Assembly (NCBI GenBank): GCA_945485605.1
Contig: CALYSG010000032.1
Location: 1-14,010, forward strand
DNA length: 14,010 bases
Source of the DNA: an uncultured Clostridia bacterium
Lineage (GTDB): Bacteria > Bacillota > Clostridia > Oscillospirales > CAG-272
Reading direction: 5' to 3'
Shown here: one piece after another, positions 13,917 through 14,010 of the stretch
Numbering within the stretch: the first letter of the stretch is position 1
Layout: each line of letters starts with the position of its first letter
The notes under the pieces: generated by a model
Database searches by the model: none
The model's input: the letters and a program-made list of their open reading frames with translations, nothing else
Told to the model about the DNA's origin: nothing
Program-made: the position numbers and the translations under genes

Positions 13917-13922
13917 ATTATA
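13917..13922 (-). promoter_or_regulatory. Probable mgtE -10 element
   Basis: On the minus strand TATAAT with an extended TGT in front lies about 90 bases upstream of the mgtE start. I find no good -35 at 16-18 bp. A second TATAAT (13967-13972), also without a clear -35, is an alternative. The rest of 13828-14010 holds no recognisable gene or riboswitch. Confidence 0.5.
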
Positions 13923-14010
13923 ACACAAACAATATATTTAGATTATCAAAAAACTCCTGCCACATAATTATACCGAATAGAACAGGATATTGACTTTGCT
14001 TGACGTAATT

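Noticed and set aside
13921..13966. 15-codon minus-strand leader peptide (MWQEFFDNLNILFVL) upstream of mgtE
   Set aside because: It has no ribosome site and starts right beside a TATAAT box; it also ends at the probable mgtE -10, so it is not in the mgtE leader.

Overview
The window looks like a chromosomal segment from an uncultured-type Bacillota, most likely class Clostridia (Oscillospirales/Christensenellales-like). The evidence is zapA directly followed by a U32 peptidase gene, a YtqB/MnmM methyltransferase, a cysteine-rich DUF6062-type protein, a VanY-like M15 peptidase, a CBS-containing MgtE, strong GGAGG ribosome sites, and near-consensus sigma-A promoters, several with an extended TGnTATAAT. 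The taxon is inferred from gene content and style, not from a marker-gene comparison.

Left edge (1-397) has no convincing protein gene. It holds two copies of a sequence resembling the 5' half of tRNA-Ser(CGA) on the minus strand (1-55, running off the window, and about 212-250). Three imperfect 12-13 nt tandem repeats lie between them (104-140). To the right are an inverted repeat (265-290) and a strong leftward promoter (292-320) with no recognisable gene to serve. This is the least explained part of the window and could be an integration-site scar.

398-3413, leftward: nadE (glutamine-dependent NAD synthetase) with its own promoter, a 69-residue unknown protein with an odd translation start region, and nth (endonuclease III). 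3568-5882, rightward: zapA and a U32 peptidase gene overlapping by one base, closed by a strong terminator. nth and zapA diverge from two back-to-back promoters whose -10 boxes form one palindrome. 6011-8671, leftward: a compact operon of DUF6062-like protein, mnmM, and membrane-anchored M15 D,D-carboxypeptidase, ending at a strong terminator. 8759-11562, rightward: an OGG1-type 8-oxoguanine glycosylase gene and ygiQ (radical SAM), overlapping by 4 bases. They diverge from the DUF6062 operon through a second overlapping promoter pair. 11590-13827, leftward: an SDR dehydrogenase closely resembling Gram-positive sorbitol-6-phosphate 2-dehydrogenase, and the Mg2+ channel gene mgtE. ygiQ and the SDR gene converge on a bidirectional terminator.

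The content is mainly housekeeping: cofactor synthesis, base-excision repair (two glycosylases), cell division, RNA modification, cell-wall trimming and Mg2+ uptake. I see no CRISPR array, insertion sequence, toxin-antitoxin pair or defence system. The points most worth a second look are the left-edge tRNA-like repeats and orphan promoter, the symmetric divergent promoters, the translation start of the small ORF, and the duplicated CxxC...CxxH protein next to mnmM.
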